A DNA stretch of 64,000 nt from Polluticoccus soli (GTDB lineage: Bacteria > Bacteroidota > Bacteroidia > Chitinophagales > Chitinophagaceae), in contig NZ_JARJHT010000001.1 in assembly GCF_029269745.1 (NCBI RefSeq), positions 496,001 through 560,000 on the forward strand. Direction: 5' to 3'. Position 1 is the stretch's first letter; every line of letters starts with the position of its first letter. Of the stretch, positions 35,165 to 43,907 are shown piece after piece. The translations under genes and the position numbers were made by a program. The notes beneath the pieces were generated by a model. The model searched no databases. It worked only from the letters and a program-made list of their open reading frames with translations, and had not been told where the DNA came from.

Positions 35165-36775
35165 ATGGCAAAGCAAAGGCCAAACCTCAAACCTATAAGT
35201 AAAAACATCAATGACCGCTCTTACGAAAACATTCATAATGATTTCTCTTTTCTACAGAGCCTGTATTTAATCCGCAGAGAAATTATTGTTTTTTTGTCCT
35301 TAAGTATCTTATGGGGTATTTTCATTCATTATTGCTATCCTATTCCGGATATGTTCTCCGATACCGGCGGGTATATTCGATGGGCCATCGAAAAAAAATA
35401 CGGAGGCACGAGACCATTAGGCTATTCATACTTTTTAGATTACATCCATAGATTTTCAAAAACTGCTACCGGTGTATTTATAGTTCAGCTAACATTTTTC
35501 GCATCTGCTTTGCTATTCTTTTTCACTAGTGTTATCCATTTATTTAAGCTCACCGGCAAGTATATTCGTGCGGTCTTTCTAATAGCAATTATTTTCTTTT
35601 TAACCGGATACTATACCACGAACCTTATTTCAAGCGATAGCCTGTTTCTATCGTTATCGTTACTGTTAATTACTTCCTGCTTATGGTTTGTTAAGCGTCC
35701 TGGCATCATTGCCTACATACTCATAATATCAGTTATGATGTTTTGTATTACGATAAGATACATCGGCATGATATACCCGGCAATAATGGTAATAGCATTT
35801 TTCGTAGGGATCAGGAAAAAATGGCTTGCAGCCGCCGCCACTTTACTACCCTGCCTGATGATAATAGGCTATGTAAATAAAGTAACTGACAACACGGATA
35901 GAGACCAGGCAGTACCTGTATTCTCAGCGTTTGGTGGATGGCAACTGGCAAATAATGCATTGCATATAATACCTCATATCGACCTCTCCGAGCCTCTTGT
36001 TTATTCTGACGATCCCGATGTACGAATGGTCGATAGCATTGTACGATATTCTTACCCCGCCTTCAAATCAAAATACCCCTCAGCTAATGAGGTTTCTTAC
36101 CAGGCTATCTGGATAGACTCGTTACCTCTCAGGCAAGCGATGTATAAAAAAAGACAGTTAACCCGCTGGGATTATTATCATGCCTGGAATCACATGGGAT
36201 TGGTATATTCTGAATACGGTAAAAGCTTGATTACAAAACACCCTTACGAGTATTTTCGTTATTACCTATATAACAATTTTCAAAAACTGATCAAACCCGA
36301 GACGGAGGTTTTCGAAAATTATCTTTATGGTAGCTCAACAGGGAAGTACGAGAGAGAGTGGTTCGAACTAAATAAGCACATTGGAAAACAAGAGAACATG
36401 AAACCAGCTCATGATCTATTGCGGGCGGTTTTAAAAAAGCAAGCCTGGGTGTATCCGGTACTCTGGGTACTTTTTTGCCTTTCCATAGCGTCATTCCTGA
36501 TATTGCTGCGCAAGAAAACAGGAATCATCAATTCTGAGATCGCGTCCATGAGTGCTGTTTTAATTACATTCATTGCGATATACGCAGCGGCGATTGTTTA
36601 TGGAGCACCTGTTATGCTCCGGTTTATGATGCCTATCAGATTGTGCATAATAGCCTTTGTTATAATATGCATACAGCTGATCGCTGCTTATTACAAACAG
36701 CGGAAACAACAGGTAAACATAACCCCATCTAAAAAAATGCGAACCTATACTTCCGAGTACGTTAAGGAAAAATGA
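35165..36775 (+). CDS. GT-C-like multi-helix membrane protein
   Basis: 536 residues with about ten to eleven membrane helices and a large external loop at about 250-420. The first external loop starts with an acidic motif MFSDTGGYIRWA (about 60-71) after the first helix, where lipid-sugar glycosyltransferases (GT39/ArnT types) carry a catalytic Asp. ISSDSLFLSLSLLL (about 155) resembles a second GT-C feature. So it may move a sugar from a polyprenyl carrier to an envelope glycan. I cannot name a family with confidence. The gene is noticeably AT-rich compared with its neighbours. Confidence 0.55.
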   Translation: MAKQRPNLKPISKNINDRSYENIHNDFSFLQSLYLIRREIIVFLSLSILWGIFIHYCYPIPDMFSDTGGYIRWAIEKKYGGTRPLGYSYFLDYIHRFSKTATGVFIVQLTFFASALLFFFTSVIHLFKLTGKYIRAVFLIAIIFFLTGYYTTNLISSDSLFLSLSLLLITSCLWFVKRPGIIAYILIISVMMFCITIRYIGMIYPAIMVIAFFVGIRKKWLAAAATLLPCLMIIGYVNKVTDNTDRDQAVPVFSAFGGWQLANNALHIIPHIDLSEPLVYSDDPDVRMVDSIVRYSYPAFKSKYPSANEVSYQAIWIDSLPLRQAMYKKRQLTRWDYYHAWNHMGLVYSEYGKSLITKHPYEYFRYYLYNNFQKLIKPETEVFENYLYGSSTGKYEREWFELNKHIGKQENMKPAHDLLRAVLKKQAWVYPVLWVLFCLSIASFLILLRKKTGIINSEIASMSAVLITFIAIYAAAIVYGAPVMLRFMMPIRLCIIAFVIICIQLIAAYYKQRKQQVNITPSKKMRTYTSEYVKEK

Positions 36776-36830
36776 CAGAAAGTTGTTTCAACTTTTACTG
36801 CTATATTCAGTCTTAAAATAACCGTGAAGT

Positions 36831-37817
36831 ATGAAGGAGGCATTGTTTATTGTGTCCCTTTTGATCTGTAATTCCCTGACCGCTCAACCGTACAAATACC
36901 TTATTATGGAAGGCGGCGGTATCAGGGGAGCAACCTATGCAGGCGCCATCAAAGTACTGGAAGAAAAAAAGATTACCGATGGACTGGAAGGTGTAGGCGG
37001 AACATCAGCAGGTGCGCTTGTTGGTGGGCTATTGGCTGTTGGCTACAATGCGGATGAGCTTAGGGACATATTGAATGGGTTGCTGCTACAGGAATTCAAC
37101 GATGGCCGAGTTGGGTTCATTGGTGGTGCTGTAAGAATGGGAAAAAATTATGGCTGGTTCCGCGGCGTAGCAATGGAAGCATGGCTTGGCAGATTAATAG
37201 CCGCCAAAACCGGTAATGCGAACCTAACGCTATCACAGCTCCATACACTCGCAGCTACAAGCCCTAAATTCAAGGACCTCTACGCTTTAGCTACCAACCT
37301 ATCGCTACAGCGGCAGGAAGTATTATACTATGGCACCTACCCTTCTATGCCGGTCAAAACAGCCATACGAGCCAGTATATCCATTCCCCTGTATTATGGT
37401 GCGATGTTCCTTGACAGTAACGGCAATGCATATAGAAAACAAAGCAAAGACAAATCAAGACAGGTACTGGTAGACGGCGGAGTTGTCGCTAATTATCCGC
37501 TCACTCTTTTTGACAGCAACGGTGTCAATATGAAAACCCTCGGGCTTAAACTGGAGCGACCGGAACAGATTGAATATACAAAGGATGGACTTGCACCATA
37601 CCATATTACCAATTTCAGCTACTATATATCTGCGTTGTACAATGTAACTATAGAAACACTGAACAAAGCAACGTCGCCAGAATCTGAGCGAGCACGCACT
37701 ATTTATATCAGCACCGGGCACATTGGCGGTCGCGTCAAAAAAGTATCAAAAGTCCAAAAAGACTTGATGTATAACAACGGGAAAACTGCCGCTGAAAAAT
37801 TCTTCAGCAACAAGTAA
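36831..37817 (+). CDS. Patatin-like phospholipase
   Basis: 328 residues. A signal peptide (about 1-19, SLTAQ) is followed by the patatin fold: oxyanion hole EGGGIRGATYAG (27-38), nucleophile Ser59 in GGTSAGALVGG, and the catalytic Asp in VDGGVVANYP (about 216-225). It would hydrolyse acyl chains from lipids. The signal peptide suggests action in the periplasm or outside rather than in the cytoplasm. A single-gene unit; the convergent thioesterase gene ends one base later. Confidence 0.9.
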   Translation: MKEALFIVSLLICNSLTAQPYKYLIMEGGGIRGATYAGAIKVLEEKKITDGLEGVGGTSAGALVGGLLAVGYNADELRDILNGLLLQEFNDGRVGFIGGAVRMGKNYGWFRGVAMEAWLGRLIAAKTGNANLTLSQLHTLAATSPKFKDLYALATNLSLQRQEVLYYGTYPSMPVKTAIRASISIPLYYGAMFLDSNGNAYRKQSKDKSRQVLVDGGVVANYPLTLFDSNGVNMKTLGLKLERPEQIEYTKDGLAPYHITNFSYYISALYNVTIETLNKATSPESERARTIYISTGHIGGRVKKVSKVQKDLMYNNGKTAAEKFFSNK

Positions 37818-37818
37818 C

Positions 37819-38301
37819 TCAGACTTTATTCTTCAACTGTGACACCCGCTCTTCAAACGAAACTTTCTGAGGCAAAGGATTCTCAAACGGCTTGAAGAAG
37901 TCTATGAGCTTCTGGTCATGCACATCGCTTTTCTGTGTAGCAAAGTTGAAGTGTACAAAAGTGCTCCATAATAACGACTTTAATTGCGTCTTGTCTTTGT
38001 TCCACATGGTCATTTCTACGATCAGATCGCGCTCACGAAGCTCCAATATGGTCGACTGAATGACCACCGTTTCCATCAGCATAGCAGGACGTAGGTAAAC
38101 GATCTGGTTCTGTCCTACCACCCAGCTCTTGCCATGTTCTTTGGCATATTGGTAAATATTGAACTGGTAGTTCTGCCAGATATGATCTTCCCGAGCATTG
38201 ATAAAATAATCGAGATAACGTGAGTTATTTAGGTGATTGAACGGATCGCAATCCGGGAAGCGAATGAGCGCCTTGCTTTCAAGTACTTTGTTTCCAGACA
38301 T
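37819..38301 (-). CDS. Acyl-CoA thioesterase, 4HBT hot-dog family
   Basis: 160 residues. The hot-dog fold motif is RFPDCDPFNHLNNSRYLDYF (residues 14-33), with Asp17 or Asp19 in the position of the catalytic carboxylate. Later strands include QNQIVYLRPAMLMETVVIQ. It would hydrolyse acyl-CoA thioesters in the cytoplasm; chain-length preference is unknown. The AlkC-like gene lies 20 bases upstream on the same strand, so it is probably co-transcribed. Confidence 0.85.
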   Translation of the reverse strand: MSGNKVLESKALIRFPDCDPFNHLNNSRYLDYFINAREDHIWQNYQFNIYQYAKEHGKSWVVGQNQIVYLRPAMLMETVVIQSTILELRERDLIVEMTMWNKDKTQLKSLLWSTFVHFNFATQKSDVHDQKLIDFFKPFENPLPQKVSFEERVSQLKNKV

Positions 38302-38321
38302 GGGAGTGGTTATTGAGTAGT

Positions 38322-39437
38322 TTAATTAGTTAGCGAGAATTCAGCATCCATCATTTCATGCCCATTCACGATCACAGATACCTTATGCAGCCCCGGATAA
38401 TATGCGCGTGTAGTTATAGGCTTAAAGCTTTGTTTGCGTGTTACAGAGTAAGTCTCACCTGCCATGTATTCGCGTTCGCTTATTTTGAACACCTTCTTTG
38501 ACATGCTGCCATTGGCCCGGTTGTAGTACATGCCATACTCGAGGCGTACCATCTTCTGCTGTTTGCTGCCATTGCTGATATCGAAAGAGAATACCAGTTC
38601 TTTGCCCATCTTCACTTTGGGTGTATGTATCGTAAACCGCTCCAGCTTAAGGGCTTTATCCTTCTTAAAGCCAAATAACTCCATCAACTCAGTGTGACCC
38701 TGCTTTAGCAACGTACGGCTGGCATGTTTGATGATCCAATTGGTGTTTGGATCATCTCCTTTCCAGGTCTTAATGACGGATAATGTGAACTCAGGGTTGT
38801 CTTTTGACATGTCGTTAAGGTTATTGGCAACGCTTTTCTTTACCCAGATATCTTTATCTGCCTTCAGCTGCTCCAGTATAGTCAGTATCGCGGATGGGTC
38901 TTTCTTGAACGCGGGTAGCGCCATTGCCCATGGCAGCCGTGGCCTACAGCCTTCGGTGGCCAGGCGGCGAACACGCGGGTGTTTATGCTTAGCCCAGGCC
39001 ATCATCTTCGTCATCATCTTATCGCCGTACTTCACGATAAAGGGGCGTACAGCAAACTCGCAGCTCATAAACTTTGTCACTTCCTCCATGGCTGCTACCG
39101 ATTCTTTGTAATAATCTATGCCATATACCTCGATGTATTCTGGCAGGCACATGTAGCCAAAGCTTACTGACTTTACCTTTTGTTGTAAGTGTTCTACCAA
39201 TGCTACAATGGTACTTGCTGCATCAGGAAAATGTTTTGGCAGAACAGTATGCAATACGGTGGCGATATGCCTGACACGTTGTTTCAGCTCCTTATTCTTC
39301 CATTCTTTGTCGAATACCTTATGGGCAAATGATCTCTTATCAAAAGCAGGCATTACGTGTGCTAATGCATCACTGAATTCATCGATGAAGCCAGCTTTGA
39401 AAAATACATCTTTGAACAACTTGCTCGCTTCAGACAT
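38322..39437 (-). CDS. AlkC-like DNA alkylation repair protein (HEAT-like repeats plus Ig-like tail)
   Basis: 371 residues. Helical HEAT-like repeats run from about 1 to 255, with the AlkC/AlkD-type signature RRLATEGCRPRLPWAMAL (about 157-174) and DIWVKKSVANNLNDMSKDNP. The last about 100 residues are predicted beta (GKELVFSFDIS to HKVSVIVNGHEMMDAEFSL), fitting the Ig-like domain described in some AlkC proteins. AlkC removes 3-methylcytosine and 3-methyladenine without base flipping; whether this homologue does is inferred. Co-directional with the thioesterase gene. Confidence 0.82.
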   Translation of the reverse strand: MSEASKLFKDVFFKAGFIDEFSDALAHVMPAFDKRSFAHKVFDKEWKNKELKQRVRHIATVLHTVLPKHFPDAASTIVALVEHLQQKVKSVSFGYMCLPEYIEVYGIDYYKESVAAMEEVTKFMSCEFAVRPFIVKYGDKMMTKMMAWAKHKHPRVRRLATEGCRPRLPWAMALPAFKKDPSAILTILEQLKADKDIWVKKSVANNLNDMSKDNPEFTLSVIKTWKGDDPNTNWIIKHASRTLLKQGHTELMELFGFKKDKALKLERFTIHTPKVKMGKELVFSFDISNGSKQQKMVRLEYGMYYNRANGSMSKKVFKISEREYMAGETYSVTRKQSFKPITTRAYYPGLHKVSVIVNGHEMMDAEFSLTN

Positions 39438-39473
39438 CAGTGCGTATTTAGCTGCAAATTACCGAATGTATCA

Positions 39474-39506
39474 AAACAAAAAGGCCCCGCTGTTGCGAGG
39501 CCTTTT
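39474..39506 (-). terminator. Terminator of the ribosomal alpha-operon block
   Basis: AAAGGCCCCGC pairs with GCGAGGCCTTT (one G-U) around TGTT. On the minus strand it is followed by a T-rich run, after rplQ. Confidence 0.88.
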
Positions 39507-39525
39507 CAGTATGCTTAAGTTAAGA

Positions 39526-40059
39526 CTAAGCGTTGTTTTCTTCTGTACCTTCAGCAACAGGAGCTTCAGTTACAGGAGCTTCTGTAGCAGGTGTTGCTTC
39601 GGCAGCAGGAGCAGCAGCTTTCTTAGTTGCAGCAGCACCACTACGACGGCTACGACGGGTTTTCTTAGCACCAGCGTCTTTGCCTTCTTTGTTGTAGATC
39701 TCGTTGAAGTCAACCAGCTCGATCATTGCCATATCAGCAGCATCACCAAAACGGCGAGGCAGTTTGATGATACGAGTGTAACCACCAGGACGGTTAGCTA
39801 CTTTATCACCGATTGTACCAAACAGTTCTTTGATAGCCTCTTTGTCTTGCAGATAGCTGAATACAACACGACGGTTGTGCATGCTATCGTCTTTAGAACG
39901 AGTGATCAAAGGCTCAGCATAAACACGCAGTGATTTAGCTTTAGTAAGAGTGGTAACGATGCGCTTGTGCTCGATAAGCTGGCAAGCAAGGTTTGACATC
40001 AGGGCCTTACGATGTGATTGTGTACGGCCGAGGTTTTTGATTTTGTCTCCGTGACGCAT
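39526..40059 (-). CDS. rplQ: Ribosomal protein bL17 with acidic/Ala-rich extension
   Basis: 177 residues. The core (1-about 120) starts [19 protein letters not shown], the L17 signature, followed by [23 protein letters not shown]-terminal tail of about 50 residues, basic (TRRSRRSG) and then rich in Ala, Pro, Glu and Thr, extends beyond the usual 120-residue protein; such tails are frequent in Bacteroidota. Last gene of the block, 117 bases after rpoA with a terminator-like hairpin between. Confidence 0.96.
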   Translation of the reverse strand: MRHGDKIKNLGRTQSHRKALMSNLACQLIEHKRIVTTLTKAKSLRVYAEPLITRSKDDSMHNRRVVFSYLQDKEAIKELFGTIGDKVANRPGGYTRIIKLPRRFGDAADMAMIELVDFNEIYNKEGKDAGAKKTRRSRRSGAAATKKAAAPAAEATPATEAPVTEAPVAEGTEENNA

Positions 40060-40130
40060 GACTTTAAAATTTGTTCCGGTTACCCGGGGTTTCCTTCGTA
40101 CCGTGTCAAGGAATACGAAGTACTGGTTAG

Positions 40131-40168
40131 AAAAAAAATGTCAATCCCGGCATAGCCAGGATTGACAT
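40131..40168 (-). terminator. Terminator-like hairpin between rpoA and rplQ
   Basis: On the minus strand ATGTCAATCC and GGATTGACAT form a 10-bp stem with an inner GGC/GCC pairing, then eight T (40131-40138). A second hairpin CTTCGTA/TACGAAG (40094-40120) follows in the rplQ leader. Confidence 0.8.
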
Positions 40169-40176
40169 GGAATTAA

Positions 40177-41172
40177 TTAATCGTTGCTACGGTGGAATTT
40201 GCTGATATCCATACCAAAGTGCAGACCGCGTTCGCCCAGCACTTGCTCAATTTCAGACAGAGATTTCTGACCGAAGTTGCGGAATTTCATCAGTTCTTCC
40301 TGAGTGTATTGTACCAGCTCGCTCAGAGAGTTGATCTTAGCAGCTTTCAGGCAGTTGAATGCACGTACAGAAAGTTCCAGATCTTCCAGAGGAGTGTTCA
40401 ATACTTTGCGCAGTTGCAGTGTTTCTTCGTCTACTACTGCTTCTTTTTCTTCACGTTTAGTATCCAGAGAGATGTTCTCATCAGTGATGATCATCAGGTG
40501 TTGGATAAGGATGCGTGAAGCTTCTTTTACAGCTTCTTCAGGATGGATAGTACCATCTGTAGAAACTTCCATGATCAGCTTTTCGAAATCCGTACGTTGT
40601 TCAACGCGGGTATTTTCGATGCTGTATTTTACATTCTTGATCGGAGTGTAAATAGAGTCGATGGCGATGATGCCAACAGGAGCTTCTTTAGGACGGTTCT
40701 CTTCAGCAGGAACGTAACCGCGGCCTTTGCCGATGTGTAGTTCGATGTTGAAAGTAGTACCTGGCTCCATGTTGCAGATAACCAATTCAGGATTCATTAC
40801 CTGGAAATTAGGCAATGCTTCGCCGATCATAGCTGCAGTGAAAGTTTCCTGGCCTTTGATGTTCAGTTCGATCCTTTCGCCAGATACGTCGCCTTCTACG
40901 GCTTTTTTCAGGCGAACCTGTTTCAGGTTCAGGATGATCTCAGTAACATCTTCCAGTACACCTTTGATAGTTGCAAATTCATGGTCTGCACCTGCTATTT
41001 TGATAGCAGTGATCGCATAACCTTCCAGCGAAGAAAGCAGTACACGACGCAGTGCATTACCAATGGTAACACCGTAACCGGGTTCCAGAGGGCGGAATTC
41101 AAACTGAGCTTCGAAATCAGTAGCTTTCTGAAGAACAATCTTATCCGGTTTTTGGAAATTCAATATGGCCAT
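40177..41172 (-). CDS. rpoA: RNA polymerase subunit alpha
   Basis: 331 residues. The N-terminal dimerisation domain starts with FEFRPLEPGYGVTIGNALRRVLLSSLEGYA (about 25-55). The C-terminal domain (about 255-331) has the helix-hairpin-helix LVQYTQEELMKFRNFGQKSLSEIEQVL, which contacts DNA and activators. The length is normal. Located between rpsD and rplQ as in most bacteria. Confidence 0.98.
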   Translation of the reverse strand: MAILNFQKPDKIVLQKATDFEAQFEFRPLEPGYGVTIGNALRRVLLSSLEGYAITAIKIAGADHEFATIKGVLEDVTEIILNLKQVRLKKAVEGDVSGERIELNIKGQETFTAAMIGEALPNFQVMNPELVICNMEPGTTFNIELHIGKGRGYVPAEENRPKEAPVGIIAIDSIYTPIKNVKYSIENTRVEQRTDFEKLIMEVSTDGTIHPEEAVKEASRILIQHLMIITDENISLDTKREEKEAVVDEETLQLRKVLNTPLEDLELSVRAFNCLKAAKINSLSELVQYTQEELMKFRNFGQKSLSEIEQVLGERGLHFGMDISKFHRSND

Positions 41173-41303
41173 ATTGAGATTTGAGATTTACTGTTTTTAA
41201 AGTTTTAGGCTAAATCCTTATTAAAGGGAAGCTAATATAAGCATTTTTAGCCAATTGGTAAAACAAGCTAAGCTTCCTGATGGCAGGAAGCTTAGTGTCA
41301 TTA

Positions 41304-41909
41304 TTACTTAGAGTACAACTCGACGATCAGCTGTTCCTTGATATTCTCAGGAACGCTTTCACGTTCTGGGTGAGCTATATAAGTACCTTTCATTTCTTTT
41401 TCGTTCCAGTCAACCCAAGTGATCTTCTGGCCTTTGCCGCGGATCTGGCCTGTAACGTCTGTGTTAGCCTTGCTCTTAGGTTTCAGTTCAATAACATCAC
41501 CTGGCTTCATTGTGTATGAAGGGATGTTCACTACTTCACCGTTTACCATGATGTGCTTGTGCGACACCATTTGACGAGCAGCAGGACGTGTAGGAGCGAT
41601 ACCCATACGATAGATGGTATTGTCCAGACGAGCTTCCAGCAGTTTGATCAGGTTCTCACCGGTAGCACCTTTCAGGCGTGCAGCCTCAACGTAGGTGTTA
41701 CGGAATTGTTTCTCCAGAAGGCCGTAAGTGTATTTAGCCTTTTGTTTTTCTTTCAGCTGGATAGCGTATTCGCTCGCAGTTTTGCGTTTGCGGCTAGGTC
41801 CATGCTGACCTGGAGGGTTGCTGTTTTTGCCGAGGTTTTTGCCTGATCCCAGGATAGGCTCACCGAAAATACGGCAGATTCTGTTCTTTGGTCCTGTATA
41901 ACGTGCCAT
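41304..41909 (-). CDS. rpsD: Ribosomal protein uS4
   Basis: 201 residues. It starts MARYTGPKNRICRIFGEP and lacks the CxxC zinc knuckle of C+ forms. The S4 RNA-binding domain is at about 90-155 (RLDNTIYRMGIAPTRPAARQ, then HIMVNGEVVNIPSY). S4 is a primary 16S-binding protein and in many bacteria represses its own operon. A hairpin with the ribosome-binding site in its loop directly precedes the start. Confidence 0.97.
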   Translation of the reverse strand: MARYTGPKNRICRIFGEPILGSGKNLGKNSNPPGQHGPSRKRKTASEYAIQLKEKQKAKYTYGLLEKQFRNTYVEAARLKGATGENLIKLLEARLDNTIYRMGIAPTRPAARQMVSHKHIMVNGEVVNIPSYTMKPGDVIELKPKSKANTDVTGQIRGKGQKITWVDWNEKEMKGTYIAHPERESVPENIKEQLIVELYSK

Positions 41910-41910
41910 G

Positions 41911-41950
41911 ACGATTTTTGTTTTCCTGCCCCGTCTCCTTTAAAAATCGT
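41911..41950 (-). promoter_or_regulatory. Hairpin in the rpsD leader enclosing a Shine-Dalgarno-like site
   Basis: ACGATTTTT pairs with AAAAATCGT (9 bp), with a 22-base loop that contains AAAGGAGACGGGG on the minus strand. The stem ends one base before the rpsD start codon. This could be an autoregulatory S4 site. Confidence 0.45.
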
Positions 41951-42009
41951 AAAATCCGATCCGGAGCAGCGATTATAAATAAAAAATGATTGCGATTTTG
42001 ATGTTGCGA

Positions 42010-42411
42010 TTATACGCGACGTTTCTTCGGAGGACGGCAACCGTTGTGTGGCAGCGGCGTTACGTCTTTGATAGAAACTACTTCGATACCCATGTTTGCC
42101 AGGGCGCGGATAGCGCTTTCACGACCTGAACCGGGACCTTTCACGAATACGTCAACTTTCTTTACACCAGCGTCCATTGCTACTTTACCGCAGTCTTGTG
42201 AAGCCATTTGAGCTGCATAAGGCGTGTTTTTCTTAGAACCGCGGAAGCCCATTTTACCAGCAGAAGACCAAGAGATAACCTGGCCGGTCTTGTTGGTGAT
42301 GCTGATGATGATGTTGTTGAATGCTGCGTTGATATGCACGTCGCCGTGTGGATCAACTTTTACGACGCGCTTTTTAGCGGCTGTCTTAGCAGATGCTTGT
42401 TGCTTTGCCAT
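42010..42411 (-). CDS. rpsK: Ribosomal protein uS11
   Basis: 133 residues. The core motifs are [54 protein letters not shown] and the C-terminal [13 protein letters not shown]. It lies between rpsM (100 bases upstream) and rpsD (100 bases downstream). Confidence 0.98.
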   Translation of the reverse strand: MAKQQASAKTAAKKRVVKVDPHGDVHINAAFNNIIISITNKTGQVISWSSAGKMGFRGSKKNTPYAAQMASQDCGKVAMDAGVKKVDVFVKGPGSGRESAIRALANMGIEVVSIKDVTPLPHNGCRPPKKRRV

Positions 42412-42510
42412 TTTGTTTTAAAAATAAGGTAGTCAAAAAATGAACCGATATACATCGGGCGTACCACTCCTCCCCGGTGCACCTCACCAGATCCGGCAGC
42501 GGTACAGTTA

Positions 42511-42891
42511 TTATTTCTTAGGTGCTTTCTTTTTACCTGCAACTGTCTTACGCTTACCTTTACGGGTACGGCTGTTAGTACGGGTACGCTGACCACGCAA
42601 AGGAAGACCTTTACGGTGACGCAGACCACGATAACAAGCGATATCCATGAGGCGCTTAATGTTCATTTGCACTTCAGAACGCAACTGGCCTTCTACTTTA
42701 AACTCGCTGGAGATAATGTTACGGATAGCAGCCTGCTCATCATCGTTCCACTCGGCAGCTTTCTTATCGAAATCGATGCCTGATTTCTCGAGGATGTATT
42801 GAGCTGTGCTACGGCCGATACCGTAGATGTACGTGAGCGCTATCTCACCGCGTTTGTTTTTTGGAAGGTCAATACCAGATATACGAGCCAT
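42511..42891 (-). CDS. rpsM: Ribosomal protein uS13
   Basis: 126 residues. It starts [26 protein letters not shown] and contains [19 protein letters not shown] with the basic tail [12 protein letters not shown] that contacts the P-site tRNA. It follows rpmJ by 29 bases. Confidence 0.98.
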   Translation of the reverse strand: MARISGIDLPKNKRGEIALTYIYGIGRSTAQYILEKSGIDFDKKAAEWNDDEQAAIRNIISSEFKVEGQLRSEVQMNIKRLMDIACYRGLRHRKGLPLRGQRTRTNSRTRKGKRKTVAGKKKAPKK

Positions 42892-42920
42892 ATATGATAA
42901 AATTCAAAAATTTTTAATAA

Positions 42921-43037
42921 TTAGCCCTGGCGTTGTTTGAAACGGGGGTTCTTTTTGTTAATGATGTACAGTTTTCCTTTACGGCGTACAATCTTGCAGT
43001 CGGCACTACGCTTCTTAATGGCAGCTCTAACCTTCAT
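42921..43037 (-). CDS. rpmJ: Ribosomal protein bL36, zinc-free type
   Basis: 38 residues: starts [19 protein letters not shown] and ends NPRFKQRQG. Of the four zinc ligands of the C+ form only one Cys (14) is kept; the others are Ser11, Asn27 and Phe33. The size and place between infA and rpsM are those of L36. It ends 29 bases before rpsM. Confidence 0.95.
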   Translation of the reverse strand: MKVRAAIKKRSADCKIVRRKGKLYIINKKNPRFKQRQG

Positions 43038-43060
43038 GACTTGTTGGTTATTTAAATTGT

Positions 43061-43279
43061 TTATTTATAACGATATATTATACGGCCACGGCTCAAATCA
43101 TACGGACTCATCTCAACACCTACTTTATCACCAGGCAGAATGCGTATGTAGTGCATGCGCATTTTTCCTGAAATTGTTGCCAGTATTTCGTGCCCGTTTT
43201 CAAGGCGTACACGAAACATAGCGTTTGATAAAGCTTCTACTATCGTCCCGTCCTGTTTGATTAAAGACTGCTTAGCCAT
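43061..43279 (-). CDS. infA: Translation initiation factor IF-1
   Basis: 72 residues, an S1/OB-fold protein: [21 protein letters not shown], then [38 protein letters not shown]. It blocks the A site during initiation. First gene of this block; a full promoter precedes it by about 15 bases. Confidence 0.98.
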   Translation of the reverse strand: MAKQSLIKQDGTIVEALSNAMFRVRLENGHEILATISGKMRMHYIRILPGDKVGVEMSPYDLSRGRIIYRYK

Positions 43280-43293
43280 ATTTAAAAGGACTG

Positions 43294-43324
43294 CAAAGGT
43301 AAAGTATTATTTTTATTTTCCAAA
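43294..43324 (-). promoter_or_regulatory. Promoter of infA and the alpha-operon block
   Basis: TTTG (43321-43324), a 19-base spacer, then TACCTTTG (43294-43301) on the minus strand. Spacing and sequence match the Bacteroidota housekeeping consensus fully. Confidence 0.8.
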
Positions 43325-43452
43325 ACAAATACACTGCCTATAAAAAGGGAGCAGAAAGATTCCCAAAATGACCTGAACGCAGGAGCTTCAAAAGCTTAGA
43401 AATGGCTGTAATAATTATACTCAGGCGCCAGTCACATTTGCAAATAATCGCA

Positions 43453-43460
43453 TAAGTTTG
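43453..43460 (+). promoter_or_regulatory. -7 element (TAAGTTTG) of the SRPBCC gene
   Basis: Exact TAnnTTTG, 16 bases before ATG 43476. No -33 element at the right distance. Confidence 0.45.
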
Positions 43461-43475
43461 GTCAAATTACCCAAT

Positions 43476-43907
43476 ATGGACAAACTGATGGCGAAGGCCG
43501 AAATTACGATAAATGCACCAGTTTCAAGGGTTTGGGAAGCGCTGACGGACCCAAAACAGGTCAAACAATACTTTTTCGGGACCGATGTAGCCTCTACATG
43601 GGAAGTTGGCAGTCCATTGACCTTTTCTGGTGAATGGGAGGGCAAATCTTACGAGGACAAGGGCACTATATTAAATAAGGACCCGAACAAACTGCTGCAA
43701 TTCAGTTACTGGAGCTCGATGAGCGGAAAACCCGACCTGCCGGAAAACTATGCGAACATCACCTACAGGCTGTCTGAAAACGAAGGTGTCACGACATTGG
43801 TCGTGACACAAGATAATATTACTAATAAGGAAGGCCAGGAACACAGCCAGCAAAACTGGGGTATCGTGCTCGGCAATCTCAAAAAACTATTGGAAACAGG
43901 CAATTAG
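43476..43907 (+). CDS. SRPBCC/AHSA1-type START-like protein
   Basis: 143 residues from ATG 43476 (an ATG at 43488, MAKAEITINAP, is also possible). The helix-grip fold is recognisable: ITINAPVSRVWEALTDPKQV, then GEWEGKSYEDKGTIL and a long C-terminal helix with NWGIVLGNLKKLLE. Family members bind lipids or small hydrophobic molecules, or help Hsp90. No ligand can be inferred. It is convergent with gmhB and overlaps its end by 4 bases. Confidence 0.85.
   Translation: MDKLMAKAEITINAPVSRVWEALTDPKQVKQYFFGTDVASTWEVGSPLTFSGEWEGKSYEDKGTILNKDPNKLLQFSYWSSMSGKPDLPENYANITYRLSENEGVTTLVVTQDNITNKEGQEHSQQNWGIVLGNLKKLLETGN

Noticed and set aside
42412-42510. Structured spacer between rpsM and rpsK as a known ribosomal-protein leader
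   Set aside because: Several short pairings are possible, but none stands out over the GC-rich background, so no specific element is claimed.
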